From Lytechinus variegatus (lineage: Eukaryota > Echinodermata > Echinoidea > Temnopleuroida > Toxopneustidae), in contig NC_054746.1 of NCBI RefSeq assembly GCF_018143015.1, positions 44,672,701 through 44,736,700 of the forward strand: a stretch of DNA of 64,000 bases. Reading direction: 5' to 3'. Positions 13,912 through 26,170 of this stretch are shown one piece after another. The notes beneath the pieces were generated by a model that was not told the DNA's origin, did no database searches, and worked only from the letters and a program-made list of their open reading frames with translations. Each line of letters opens with the position of its first letter. Position 1 is the stretch's first letter. A program made the translations under genes and the position numbers.

Positions 13912-14812
13912 GGCGGTGCTGCACCATCCCGAGTTTGCTCAATCTCGAGATTTTAGCCCGATCAGCCCTCTTCGCGATTAATCTCGAGATTCAAGAAACC
14001 CCGTCTCCACCATCGCACGAAGAGCGATTCTTGCTCGAGCGAGGCAACAAGCCCGATATTCCGAGCATGCGCACTTTCGATCTTGGAGTTTCAACGGCCC
14101 GCGCTTTTGAATAACTTCCCGCGATATGCAATCAAGTCCATGTACTCTTTCGCCGAATTCGACCGTTGTTATGCAACAATCCTCTCAGCTCAGCCGCGCT
14201 ATAATTATAAGCGAGTGAAGTATTCTTCGTTTAATATGATGGCGGACTCCGAGGCAACGACAGAGGGGGAGAGAGAGAGAGGGGAGGAAAGAAATGCTAT
14301 TTGCTCACATTTTGCGAAGGAATAAGACGACAATGCTGTCAGTATTGTTATTGACTATGACCATCGTCGATAATGAGCGCCTCCCCATCGGTCTGGTCTC
14401 TCCCAAAATCCATTCACGGGGGGCTTGACACCATCGTTGCTGATTGGGGAATTGATGAACGCTATGATAAAGTTGACTTTCGCATGCGTTCGGTATAATC
14501 GCTGTTTATGTTTTTACCAAGGCGGAAATGGAACGCGAATTGCATTATGGACTGAAGGTCATGAATAAATTAACCCGAGTCCAAACCCGAGTGCGTCTGC
14601 ACCTACGAATTAGCGCGATAATTCGTAAATAGCGCGCTATTTTGCAAATAAACCCGAGTTGACTTGGGATTGCAATCTCGAGATTAATCCTACGAACTAG
14701 CGCGATAATTGCGTCTGCATTACAAACAATCTCGAGATTTTTCAGATCGGGATAATTTGCCGGATCAGAAATAGCGCGCTAATTTGAAAACTCGGGATGG
14801 TGCAGACGGCCC
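13912..14812. mobile_element. Hairpin-ended TA-target transposon, long copy (901 bp)
   Basis: Ends GGCGGTGCTGCACCATCCCG and CGGGATGGTGCAGACGGCCC are inverted and flanked by TA. The outer parts match the 385-bp copy at 8037, but about 500 bp in the middle (14060-14570) are absent there. That middle has an 80-codon frame (14083-14325) with no recognised motif. It may be the family's original interior or captured host DNA. Confidence 0.75.
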
Positions 14813-14814
14813 TA

Positions 14815-15248
14815 TACATACCTTCTAGCAAGCAGAAAAGGAATGTGATTTGGAGAGCGGAAGCACAGCCTTTTAGGAGTTTTCTTTCAGTGCGACAGGG
14901 TCAAGAGTCAAGTTACCATGCAGCAAGTAACATCCTTTTATCTCCTGACTTGAAAACACTTTTAACAGGCAGGGAAAAACGAAGAGTATACATGCGTGCA
15001 CATAGAGTAAAAACAAAAGGGAAAAGGGGAGAACAAATCAAAATCAAGACTAAAATACATGAACAAAGCAGGGAACATTTACCAACAAACTCACATTCTA
15101 TTAAGTACTAAAAAAATATACGGGAAGTGAAAGAGGACATGAAGATGCACAGAATTACAAAGACAGCTTTATTCTCTTTTGTTTTGTTACATTCAGGTAT
15201 TAAACAGAGATACATGTACATCATGGTATAGTGTATACTGTACAAGTC
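14815..15248. other. No gene seen
   Basis: AT-rich sequence; an open frame runs on from the transposon end (to 15111) but has no family motif. Confidence 0.4.
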
Positions 15249-15560
15249 CTAGGGTGGTATTCTGAGGACATTTTATCTTTAAATATGGGATTTTATTTTA
15301 TCTTTGAAATTGGTATGCTGAGTTGACATTTTATCTCTCAGATACAATTTCAAATTATATATATCTGTGATAAAATTTACATCTTATATCTAAAGATGAC
15401 ACATGAAAAAGCAGTGCCTGAGTAGACATATCCATGGTGTATTTGCAATGTGGATTATGTACTTGCTGTGCACCCATATTACTTTGAATAAAATAGGGTG
15501 GGACTTTTTTATCTCTGCCATGTTCATTTCATAAATGTGAATTAGCTCTAAATATAAAAA
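15249..15560. repeat. Dispersed repeat with TGGTATTCTGAG words, copy 1
   Basis: It begins CTAGGGTGGTATTCTGAGG and later has CAGTGCCTGAGTAGACAT and TTATCTCTGCCATGTTCATT. A second copy at 57973-58270 has the same order of blocks. Boundaries are approximate. Confidence 0.65.
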
Positions 15561-16069
15561 TGCGAATGAAAAAAATGATAGTCATTGAGAGTAACACCTT
15601 AACATTGTTCCTGTAGAATTAAGAATTATTTCATATTATTTTTCTTAACTGATTTTGTCTTTGAAATATTTTTGGTTGCAATGATGCGATATCGAGATCG
15701 AAACAAAGATGAGAGTACTCATTTTTAAAAAGAAATCTCAGTTAAAACGGCACTAGTCTATAGTGCAAGCACAATTTGAATGCAATATGGCGCAATCCAG
15801 CTCGTTTGCGAACCCTGTTTGCCACACCTCCTGACAAAATGGATTTTTATTGGTTGATCACTTGAGATGAGAGTGCTATAAAACAGCCTTTCTCATTGGA
15901 TATTGCTTCAGAAATACATGTATGTGAATCTTACAGAAATACAAGTGGAGCACCTCTTGCAGTCTCACCTACATCATGCGATTCAATACAGCAGCAGTGC
16001 TGACTCTGGAAATTACTATAAAATAATTATTCACAAAAACACCATTTATAATATATACTGTTCATTGAC

Positions 16070-16900
16070 AATAAATGAATTTGACCTTGATCATGAGACC
16101 TAAGACTTGTCAGTGAAAGCTGATTACCCCTATATCTACACTTTGAAAGTTATGACAGCAATCTAATAATTACCTCATTAAACGTTAAATTAATTTGTAA
16201 ACAAGAAGGACAAAATGTGATGCTAAATCATGCGCTGAATCATGAAAAAAAATGGCTCTCGAAAACTGAAAATGGCTCTGGTGAAATGAAAAATAGCTCT
16301 CATTTTCTTTCAAAATGGCTCCCTAAAAATAAATAAGTGATTTCAACACTATTTCAAAGTTATAATGGCATTTCAAAAACTTAACGTTAGATTAAGATTT
16401 TGATGTTAATTTCCCCAACATGGTCTAAGTTTATTGACCCTAAATGACCTTTGACCTTGAACATGTGACCTGAAACTCAAGCAGAATGTTCAATTAATAC
16501 TTGATTAACCTTATGTCCAAGTCTCATGAACTAGGTCCATACAGCCTATTTTCTAAGTCATGCTGTCATTTAAAAAACTTAACTTTCGGTTAAGGCGAGC
16601 ACATAAAATGCCCACCTGTAATGCAGAAAATGGAGTTATTAGTCAAGCAAGAAAAGTGGAAGTTGGCGACTTCACCTTTGACCTTCTGACCTCAAAATCA
16701 ACAGAATTGCTCTGATCTTATCCCGTTTACAAGGACTGCAGAAGAGTAAGATGAAAAAATGTCACTGTGACCTTGACCTTTGACCTCAAAAATCGACAGG
16801 CTTTCTCGGATCCATTCTAGTATCATACACACCAAATAATATGATCCTAGGTTATAAAGTCAAACTGAAGATATCACGTTTACAAGGAAAAGTATCTACG
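16070..16900. repeat. Dispersed repeat rich in TGACCTTTGACCT
   Basis: Blocks of TTTATTGACC, TGACCTTTGACCTTGA, GTGACCTGAAACTCA and TATGTCCAAG-TCATGAA-TAGGTCCATA occur here and again at 40260-40560 in a TATDN3 intron. Internal repetition suggests a worn tandem structure. Perfect 13-bp TGACCTTTGACCT sites are at 16445 and 16774. Confidence 0.65.
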
Positions 16901-17169
16901 TGAACATGAAGTCTAAAAGTTGCGTATAATATCTTCATCATTCATGTACTGCATACCACGGATCCTACAAGTGAGCGATTTTATAAGCAGATGCTGTCAG
17001 AGACAAGAACTTCATAATGCTTTCACTCTAGTGAAATACATGAACCTTTTTTTCTTTGCTACCACTAGTCATCATATTATGATATACATGTACTGTACAT
17101 GTATGATTTAAAAGATCATGAGTTGACATTGTTTACGATGAACCTGTGGTGATCGTGCCATGTGTTTAA

Positions 17170-17750
17170 AGAATGAAACCATTGGAACAAGATAGCTTGT
17201 GTGAAAACAGAAAAATCAAAGAAACAGATCAACAAAAGTTTGAGAAAAATCAGACAAATAATGAGAAAGTTATGAGCATTTGAATATTGCAATCACTAAT
17301 GTTATGGAGAAAGCAAATTGGCAATGCGACAAAGATGTGTGATGTCACTTGTGAACAACTCTCCCCATTACTTTTGTATATATTTCACTTGAATTGCCTC
17401 TTTTATCACATCTATCCATAGATCATGTGTTCTTTCTACATGAGGGCATGTATTTGTAATACATATTTTTTAAGAATACATCATGGATAAAAAAATTGTA
17501 TCATAAGAAAAAGCAAAAAGAGACATTTTGAGGGTATTTTATAGTCCACCAAAGGGAAAGTTGTTCATCAGTGACACACATCCTTGTCGCATTGCCAATG
17601 GGAGGATCTCCATAGCATTAGTGATTGCAATATTTAAATGCTCATAACTCTCTCATTAGTTGTCTGATTTTTCTCAAACTTTCTTTATTCTTATCCTTTG
17701 ATTTTTCTGTTTCTACACAAGCCTATTTGTTCCAAAGGTTTCATTCCCCT
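17170..17750. mobile_element. PiggyBac-like non-autonomous element, GAATGAAACC family, copy 1
   Basis: TTAA lies at 17166-17169 and 17751-17754. The ends AGAATGAAACC and GGTTTCATTCCCCT are inverted, and the inverted arms reach about 150 bp (GAGCATTTGAATATTGCAAT against ATTGCAATATTTAAATGCTC). No coding capacity. Copy 2 is at 56147. Confidence 0.8.
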
Positions 17751-18000
17751 TTAAGGGCTACAATCTTACAATGTATTAGTATACATGTAGCTTATTGCTA
17801 TACAAATCCTCGAGACTGATATCATGAATCCATATTGAATGCTACCCCAGGGTGAGTGTGCGATCAGTTGGATATGATCAGTTAGGATTGTGTCCAGCAA
17901 CATTCAAATTGAATTCTAATGATGCCATGTTAATTCTCTGAACAGATTACTGAGATTCTCTTTTTTAAACTAATTCCTTAATCATTTTCAAACCCAATTA

Positions 18001-18036
<36 letters not shown>

Positions 18037-19188
18037 TTGTTTCATGTGTGTTCACATCATCCACAATCTCATATATGAAAATACAGTGATACATGTTTAT
18101 TACATAAAGACAATATTACGTAAAGAAAATATTACATAATCTCTCATTAACAGAGCACACAAAGGTCTTGCAACATAAGCTTGAAGCTTGAGTCATTACA
18201 AAACCATTATTTTACGCTAACCAGAAAAAAAAAAAAAACTGATGAAAGGGTATAGATGAATACAGGTACATGTATATACAATATTTACAAAGAAGTATAC
18301 AGAGATGACACAAGAATAGAAAGGAGGGTACCCCAATTTATATAAGAATATATGCATAATTTGTCAAGCAAATACAACGACATGAACTATCTTCGAAGAA
18401 AACATTATATGCCTACATTTTCATCATAGTTTCGAGATGAGCATGCTCTTAACTGCCTTCTTAAAGGAATATGTTTTACGTGAATTGCGAATACTTTGCG
18501 GTAAAGAATTCCAAATATCTGGACCATTATGCCTTATCGACTTATGGGCTAATGCGGTGAGAGGATTGTTTAAGTGTATATTAGATGCCTGTCTTGTGTA
18601 GTGTGAGTGAACTGCACTATTCGTTTGAAACATAGAAGAGACCGGCAGGAGTCCTGCGTTATATCGAAACATGAATATGGCAGTTTGAAGAAAATGTATG
18701 TCGTCAACTTTCAAACACTTTAGTTTTACAAACAGAGGATTTGTGTGGTCTCTAAAACCAGATCGAGTACATATTCGAATAGCTTTCTTTTGCAGAAGAA
18801 GAATATTATTTGTCAAACCCTTAGCTGTTGCCCACAGAATATTGCAGTATGAAATGTAAGGTAAAACAAGAGTATTGTATAGCATCAATAATATATTGGT
18901 GGCAACGTAATATCTAACTTTGTACAACACACCGATATTTCGAGAGATTGGTGCACTGATGTGATTCACTTGGTCTTTCCAATTAAGTTTTTCATTGATA
19001 TATACACCAAGGAACTTCGTACATGCTTTTCTTTCAATTGGGGTGCCGTTTAAGGAAGTGATGTTATCGATAACCTCTTTATCGCTAGTCTTATCGATAA
19101 TCGCATGTTTTTTGCCACTAAGGATATCGATTACCTTTTTCTCATGTCGATAATACCTGAAAATCTGAGAACACTTCATAGCCTGCAA
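18001..19188 (-). mobile_element. LINE 3' fragment: C-terminal part of a reverse transcriptase, with 3' tail
   Basis: A 254-residue minus-strand frame (18424-19188) carries typical reverse transcriptase C-terminal text of Jockey/CR1-type LINEs: FLGVYINEKLNWKDQV, TLVLPYISYCNILWA, LLQKKAIRI and GPDIWNSLPQSIRNS. The catalytic YxDD half is missing, so it is 5'-truncated. Downstream on the minus strand about 380 bp of 3' UTR end in a (TAAA)n run at 18001-18045, the usual 3' tail. The frame is undisrupted over 254 codons, so the copy is fairly young. It abuts another LINE in opposite orientation near 19190. Confidence 0.85.
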
Positions 19189-19189
19189 T

Positions 19190-20580
19190 GTACTTTGAAT
19201 AATGTGCCTTCATCTGGACCCTGCCCAATTTCTCCTAGCCATATCTACCACCTTGTGGATGTCCTTACTAAGCTTAGTCCTTACGCTCTTCATGCACACG
19301 CAGATACATGTAGACCTCAGTCTGTATCAACAGCTCTGCTGACACACTTTTCTAAAGCTTTTGACCTTGTTGACCATTCAATTGCAATTAGAAAATTGGT
19401 CAACATGGGAATTGCTCTATCACTTATAGCGTGGATTTCTGACTTTCTCTCCAATTGGCAACAAGTGAGGTACAAACCGAACGTTTGCATCAAACCGAAC
19501 GTTTGCATCAAACTGCAATACATAGATTTCCAATTATATGGGAAAGTATGCCCTCACATATCAAAGATGAAATTGTATCTGGAAACATCTCAAAAGTTCT
19601 GAACCTCCTTCGTCGTGAAATTCTTTGTGTTTTTTTTAATAATTAGATGTCTGATTTATAAATATTTCTTTCTATAATGTTTAATTTATTATTTTCCCAT
19701 TGACAAATTTCAACTAAAGAGCAAGTTTATTCATAATTTATACACTAAATTTAATCCGGCCTATTTCAGCCTCAACATCATGTCATTTGATCTCTCTTAT
19801 ATGGTTTTATCAATTCTTATTGTCCTATATCCCATTATTTATGGTAGATGCAATATTATTTACAATTTTAAATTTACGATTGCTTTAATGTTTGATGCTT
19901 ATCATTCTAATGCTTGTAGATACATAATGATGTGATTGGGGAGGTATTGTGGGGGTTGACTTGAGGTGACAAAGTCACATGAATGACCATTGTATTTTGC
20001 CGATTCTAAATATCTTCATCTTATTCTTATGTTCACCATTACTGTCATGACCTGGATGGGGTTGGGAGGTTTGGGGAGGAAGACCTGTGGGTTATGGCTA
20101 TTAAGTTAGCCTTTTCCATACCCAGGCAGCCTCTCCAACTCTCATCCAGGTCTTATTTTCTCTATCATGTACAAGTTTGATTGATCTTGTCTTTGATCTG
20201 TTGTATTCTTTGTCTTTTGAATGCCAAATAAAATAATAATAATAATAATAAAGGTGTTCTCTCTGAACCTTGTTATCTCAACTCAGGTATACCTCATGGG
20301 ACAAAGCTGGGCCCTGTGGTGTTTTCTGCTATGATCAATGATACATGAAGACGACACATTTGCGAGTACTTAGCAACATACGCTGTTTCAAATATGTCGA
20401 CGACTTGACACTGAATGAAAGTCGCATGTCTTCTATGCCATCTCAACTCCAATCAGCTCTGAATGAATTACACCAATGGGCGAAGTTGAATAACATGCGA
20501 CTTAACCCCAAGAAATGTGCGACAATGGACATCAGCATTGCGAGAGTTTGCTGTCCCCTGGGCCATGATATAACTACATC
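19190..20580 (+). mobile_element. LINE reverse transcriptase fragment, broken by a nested insertion
   Basis: Plus strand. Residues HFSKAFDLVDHS and WISDFLSNWQQVRYK before 19476 and SGIPHGTKLGPVVFSAMIND then FKYVDDLTLNE after 20250 are successive reverse transcriptase motifs (YVDD is the active site). A frame change separates the last two. The element is cut by a second LINE tail at about 19477-20250, and a TTAA element starts at 20585. Dead copy. Confidence 0.8.
19477..20250 (+). mobile_element. LINE 3' end nested inside another LINE
   Basis: It begins after GTACAAA of the host LINE and includes FPIIWESMPSHIKDEIV, the usual last conserved block of LINE reverse transcriptases. About 600 bp of 3' UTR then end in AATAAAATAATAATAATAATA. 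An 18-bp tandem duplication (ACCGAACGTTTGCATCAA twice) lies at its 5' edge. Confidence 0.7.
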
Positions 20581-20584
20581 TTAA

Positions 20585-21177
20585 AGGGGAATCCAACCCA
20601 AATAAAAACTTGTTTTTATAAGGAAAAGAAAAATCAGACAAGTTGATAGGTGAAAGTTTGAACAATATTGGACAACCAAAAAGAAAGATATGAATTTTTA
20701 AGTTGTAAATATTGGTAATCACTATACCCATGGAGATTTCAAATTGGCCGCATATGGGATGTCATAGTGATGTAAGGCAAGGACTACTCTTCCATGTACT
20801 CAAATACATATTATGGCTAAAATGTCATTTTCCCCAAAAGTTTTATTTCAAATTATATTTTTCTTTCATGAGGACATAAAACAATATACTACATGGGTTA
20901 TATTTAGATTACCGCCCCAGGGGAATGGATACTTAGGAGAAAACCACAAATCCCTGATAATAAAGTACATGGCCTATGGGAAAGTTGTCCTTGCCCCTTG
21001 TCATAATTTACTTACCCAGTTGCCAATTTGAAATCTACATAGTATTAGTGATCTCAATTTTAAAGCAGCTATAACTTTCTTATTGCTTGTCCAATTTCTT
21101 TCAAACTTTCATCATTCTGTTTAATTTATTTTTCTCCTTCCCAACACAACATTTTATGGCCAAGGCTGGATTCCCCT
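20585..21177. mobile_element. PiggyBac-like non-autonomous element, GGGGAATCC family, copy 1
   Basis: TTAA at 20581-20584 and 21178-21181; ends AGGGGAATCC and GGATTCCCCT. The 593-bp inside matches, in reverse orientation, the 595-bp element at 62465. Non-coding. Confidence 0.85.
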
Positions 21178-21181
21178 TTAA

Positions 21182-23022
21182 CATATCCTCCCTCAGCGAC
21201 ATAAGGTACACTCTCTGTGTGAAGTTTGCTGAGAGTGAGACCATGCTTGACTCTTCTTCAAAGCTCCATCACCTCTTTGCCCCCGCGTAGTAAACACAGG
21301 TATAACACTAGGAACACTGGCAAATGTAGCCTCAAATGTGGAGCGTAGTGTAGCAGTAGTGAAGTGGAGCCTGCACGAAGGTTACCGGTACATGAAGTGT
21401 TGCCTTTTTTTCACCAAAAACTAGGTATGTGACTATCGCGCGATGTGATCTCAATACCGCGGCACCGGCACCGGTTTCAGAACGAGTTTGGGCTGCTCTG
21501 TAAGGGGCACTCATTCAATGAACAAGGTTATGATTAGTGCTGTAGCCAAACTGCCGAACCGAACGGAAGTTCGCCGAATTTGGCACTTCCGAACCGGACC
21601 GAACGCAAATTCCTGGTTCGGTATTCAGTAAAAAAAAATTTGCACATTAATTGTAACACATTATTTTGGTAGTAAAAGCATAGAATTTAATATGAAATTA
21701 AAAATAAAAATTGGTTAGTGATTATGCACAAGATTAATTCCACACAAAATATTTTTAATATCCCACTTTTTAAGCTACCATCTCATCTTCGATTGAACTG
21801 TTATCAACTTAAGAATATTTTATTAACATGAATATATATTTTCTTCATAAAATGAGGGGACATTTGACTTGAATTAGTTATTGCAGTAATCGATCGTGAT
21901 CGTAATCGGACCTCTTTGTTTTGTATTTAATAAAGAAAAAGGACAAGACAAATTCATTCCTCATAGTATAACAATGACAAAGTATAACAGCTTCGGCCTC
22001 GTCTTTGATTTATTTTTTATCAGTCTCAATTTTTTTTTAATTAATTAATTTTTTTTCTTCATAAAATCTGCAGACATTTTAAGCTAAACTCGGTTAAAAA
22101 GTGTAGTTGAATTAGGTATTGCTGTAATCGATCATGATTGGAATCGGACGTACATGTAATTGTTTTCTATTTAATAAAAGAATAAGACCTAAATTCATTC
22201 CTTGTGACTGACAAAGTAATGGTCAAGTATATATATTTCATCTTCTGAAATTTCCATATCAACATAAAAAATAAATAAGAGATTAAGGAATGAGGGTAGA
22301 AAAGAATGAAACAAAATTCAAAGCAAATCAACGCATGTTCCCTGATCGTGTTCCGGAAATGGTTGATAAGGAAAGTTGAAACAGGAAGTCCAAACAACCC
22401 GCTCTTAGTTGCTATAATACTGGTAAAATTCATATTCCGAATTTGAAATTTTTTTCCATTTTCTAAAAAGTGGTTTAATCTGGTCAATTACTGAAAATGA
22501 AATGATAAATGATCAGTTCCGTCTTCGTTCTGAAGATCAACGCCGAGTGATTTAGTTTAATACTGCTAATTATTTATCATTTATAAATAATTAGTTTAAT
22601 ACTGCTAATTATTCATAATCACGTAATAAATTTTAATATTCGTGAAATAATATTTTTCATCTATACATTGTTCTTCAAAACGGCATTGCTTATTGGAAGT
22701 ACGTAATACATAAGCGCTTCAAGGGTCGACACCATTGTATCTGCGTTGTTTACATGTGGATCGAGGGGTCTACTCGACATCAGTCTGGGAAGAAACCTTC
22801 ATTTTGTATCATTTTTACTGAAGATTTTTTTAAACCTTCCTACGCCCAATGTGTAAAAATTAATGAAATAAAAATAGTTTACGTGATTATTTCATCAAAA
22901 GATGGATTTCCTAGGGAAATCCATCTTTGTTTACCTGGTTCTCTAACATGTCTATGAAGGCCTGTTCAAGACGTCAATGATGAAGTATATGACAGGATTT
23001 AAAAAGTCATCATCATTGCGTC
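21182..23022. repeat. No gene seen; local duplications
   Basis: A block with TCTTCATAAAAT and TTGCAGTAATCGATC at 21842-21960 recurs, diverged, at 22055-22200. TTTAGTTTAATACTGCTAATT is duplicated about 36 bp apart at 22553-22612. A hairpin GATGGATTTCC/GGAAATCCATC lies at 22901-22926. No gene is supported. Confidence 0.5.
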
Positions 23023-23030
23023 CTCAAGAC

Positions 23031-23474
23031 TAGCCTGGAGGCGTCTGGGAGTAAAAAACATTTACATTGTGGGCTTACCCCCCAATGACACCTGGAAGTG
23101 GATCCTATTTATCTCTGTGTAGGGATGAGATTCCCACGGTCAAAGTAAGGCTAAATCAACACTTGTCCGTTACGTTTGGAGAGCTACCAACTTAGATTTT
23201 AAAAATACTTGAATCGGCCGATAAATATCATGAATCGTAAAATACATTTTTCGGTCAAAAAATATCATAACACATGCTAAATAAATGGTTTGGGCCCACT
23301 TACGTTAATTTGGGCTCCAAACCTAACGGACAAGTGTTGATTTAGCCTTACTTTGACCGTGGGAATCTCATCCCTACACAGAGATACATGGGATCCACTA
23401 CCAGGCGTCATTGGGGAGTAAGCCTACGAAGTAAATGTTTTTTATTCCCCAGACGCCTCAAGGAGTCCAGGCTA
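23031..23474. mobile_element. Fold-back element with 8-bp target duplication
   Basis: Two arms of about 150 bp (TAGCCTGGA at the left, TCCAGGCTA at the right) are near-complementary, separated by about 150 bp. The 8-bp CTCAAGAC lies directly outside at both ends (23023-23030 and 23475-23482). The size of the duplication fits hAT-type insertion. Confidence 0.85.
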
Positions 23475-23691
23475 CTCAAGACTAAGTTTGTCCCCAGTGA
23501 CTTGACGATAGGCAAAAAAAGTGACAGTTTAGTCACTGGTTTTTGAGAGAGAATTTATCGCCCGATGGCGATGGTTCAGGTAGGTGTAGCGGTAGTGAAG
23601 TGTTGTGGCCTGAGCCTTCTTTATTAAGTTAAACTTTAAAGGCCGACTCGCGCTGCGCCTAGCTCGCCGACCGGCTACTTACATGTACCGG

Positions 23692-25133
23692 CAGGGTGAC
23701 CAGACGTCCCGTATTTCCTGGGATTGTCCCGTATTTTGCTTCTTTGTCCCGGCAAACCCTTCCCAGGACGCCTATTTGTCCCGTATTTCAGAATATTGAA
23801 CAAAATGTATTTAAAAGTGATGAATTTTCATCCAAATAACCAACATATGACGAAGCAGAGACAATGAAATTGATAAATAAACTTATGCAAGTTCTGCAGT
23901 GATTTTCTTGCTAAATATCGCAAACGAACTGGCCTCCTGCCATTGTGTGGCAGGCTACTATAGCTAGGCATGTAGGATCGGAGCAGATTCTCTCCACCAA
24001 ACATGCGAAAATAATCACAAAATCGGCGGGAAATTTGTATAATGATATTATGGGTTCTCAGATTACTGATTTGGAGATGTGATCGGAGGAACAAGTTCTT
24101 GAGTTTATAGATCTAGTTGTCTAAGCCTTTGTTTTGAGTCTTGTTGTGTATGATGCCGCGATGTTTCATCTAATTTTTAAATAAAAAGAAAATCACTTTG
24201 AAATTTTATTCATTTCTTTAAACTTTTCTTTTAGTTTTAAAAATATATTTGAAAAACACCAAATATCATTATGAATTTTTGTTAGATTGGATTTTTTTGT
24301 TTGCTTGAAGTCTTAACTTTATTCCTCTTTCTTACTTTTCTATCCTTCTTTCTTCATCCTTCTACCCTTCCTGCTTCCCCGTTTTTGTTCCATCTATCTT
24401 TCTTTCCTGATCCTTTCTCTCTCTCTCTGTTCATTTTTCTTTCTTTTCTTCTTTTTCTTACCTGTCTTTATCACATTTCCTTTTTTTTATTTCCTTCATT
24501 CTTTCTTTCTTTCTTTAAACTTTTTTCTTCCCTCTCCTTTTAATTCTTTCTCTTCTTCCATTATGTTTTCATTCCCTCCTCACTTCATTCTTTCTCCCTC
24601 TTTTTCCTCCTTTCTTTCATTCTTTATTTCATTTTCACTTCTAATTCTTTCTCTTCCTCCCTCCCTTCCCTCCTCACTTACTGTTTTCATTCTTTCTTAA
24701 TTGTTCGTTTCTTTCTTTCTTTCAAAGAATGAAGGAAACAGTTTTCTTTCCTTCATTTTTTCTGTCCTCCTTTTCTTACTTTCTTTTTTTCTCTCCTTTA
24801 TTTTGTCTTTCACACATGTATTCTTCTTCCATTCCTTTCTTTTTCTTTCTTTCGGTATTCCATTGAAAGAATGACAGAAACCTTTTACGCTTTTCATTCT
24901 TTCTTTCATTGTTTTTTAAATTTTACCCTTCATTTTCCCCTTCATTTTTTCTTTCTTCTCAATTCATCTTTTTTCTTTCGTGACTTCGTCTTTTCTTTCT
25001 CTCCTTCATTCTGTCGTTCACCCTCCCTTCCAATTCTTTATAATTTTTCACAGGTGTAACACTGTGTAGCCTTCTTTGTTGATCTTTTTTGTCGATTGTC
25101 CCGTATTTCATTTTGTGAAATCTGGTCACCCTG
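23692..25133. mobile_element. hAT-like non-autonomous element (1442 bp) with pyrimidine-rich core
   Basis: Ends CAGGGTGACCAGACGTCCCG and GGTCACCCTG are inverted, and TGTACCGG lies directly outside both ends (23684-23691 and 25134-25141), a perfect 8-bp target duplication. The motif GTCCCGTATTT repeats near both ends. Positions 24300-25040 are almost only C and T (CTTT-type), so half the element is simple sequence. No transposase frame seen. Confidence 0.9.
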
Positions 25134-25141
25134 TGTACCGG

Positions 25142-25585
25142 TACGGCTAAGTTAATGTTACACTACAGGCTACGCCTACCCGATCCCCCGCCCGATCCGC
25201 ATGCAAATATCCATCAATCAAGGAAGTTCTCCGTGTAAGTGTAACGTAAGTGTAGTTCGCATCATTTGCTTAAATTGATACAAAACAAAACGGTTGAAAA
25301 TATAACTCACCTTTAGCGTTATAACCTACGAATAGAATGTTAGTTGGACTAGCCAACGTTGAAGTGAATAGTGATTTCAGGTGGCTTTGCAGATGCAGAC
25401 TAACGTTAAGGTTAGGCCTAATTAAATTAGCTGTAGGAGAGTCGGTGGTCGTTTTCTTCTATTTTTCCACAATTGGTCGATCGATCGACAGGCCGTACGA
25501 TGTTGGACTGTAGACATATCAGCGTGAGAGGGTGCCATTTCATTTAGCACAAGGCCCTATTATAGGGCCTTGATTTAGCACAGAT
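25142..25585. other. No gene seen; perfect palindrome
   Basis: An AAGGCCCTAT/ATAGGGCCTT hairpin with one base between arms lies near 25551-25571, flanked by TTTAGCAC on both sides. No gene is supported. Confidence 0.4.
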
Positions 25586-25589
25586 TAGT

Positions 25590-25739
25590 ATAGTAGTAGC
25601 AGTATATAGTAGTAGTAGTAGTAATAGTAGTAATTTATTTATTTATTTTGTTTCATTTATTTTATACTGCAGGGTATATAGGCCTGTTCAGTTTATAGAA
25701 CTGCTTTAAAAAGGCGCCCTGCAGTTTAGTAGTAGTGTA

Positions 25740-25781
<42 letters not shown>

Positions 25782-26170
25782 TACTTAGTAGTAATTTATT
25801 TATTTTGTTTCATTTATTTTATACTGCAGGGTAGGCCTGTTCAGTTTATAAAACTGCTTTACAAAGGCGCCCTGCAGTTTAAAATACATGTCAAGATAAC
25901 TATAAAATATATCATCCAAAAAACGTCAAAAATACAAAATACAAACTATTTAACATCAGAAACAATTAACATCAAAAAAATTTAGAGTGGGAAGTGACAA
26001 TTTAAACATACAAGTACATAGCATGAATTGAATATTATTTCGCTCTTCATCAATTCGCATAAGGCTTTGCATATTAAAAAAAAAAACTAACAACGAGGTA
26101 CAGGCTTGTAAATTTGAAGGAAGTGCATTAAATAATTTGGGTCAGAAATATGCGAAAGATTTTCTTTTAT
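25590..26170 (-). mobile_element. LINE 3' tail with duplicated end and (TAG)n microsatellite
   Basis: On the minus strand, KSFAYF and PKLFNALPSNLQ (near 26100-26165) resemble the last block of LINE reverse transcriptases. About 230 bp later comes a TAAA-rich tail. The final 120 bp, containing ACTGCAGGG and GCGCCCTGCAGT, are present twice (25620-25730 and 25795-25885) with (GTA)n runs between. Old, broken copy. Confidence 0.55.

Noticed and set aside
14083-14325. 80-codon frame as a host gene
   Set aside because: It lies wholly within a TA-flanked transposon and shows no known motif; kept only as an observation on the element.
18424-19188. Long undisrupted 254-codon frame as a host gene
   Set aside because: Its text is the C-terminal part of a LINE reverse transcriptase and it has a LINE-type 3' tail.
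24301-24909. Open frames in the pyrimidine-rich tract
   Set aside because: They arise from low-complexity CTTT sequence and encode only biased residues.
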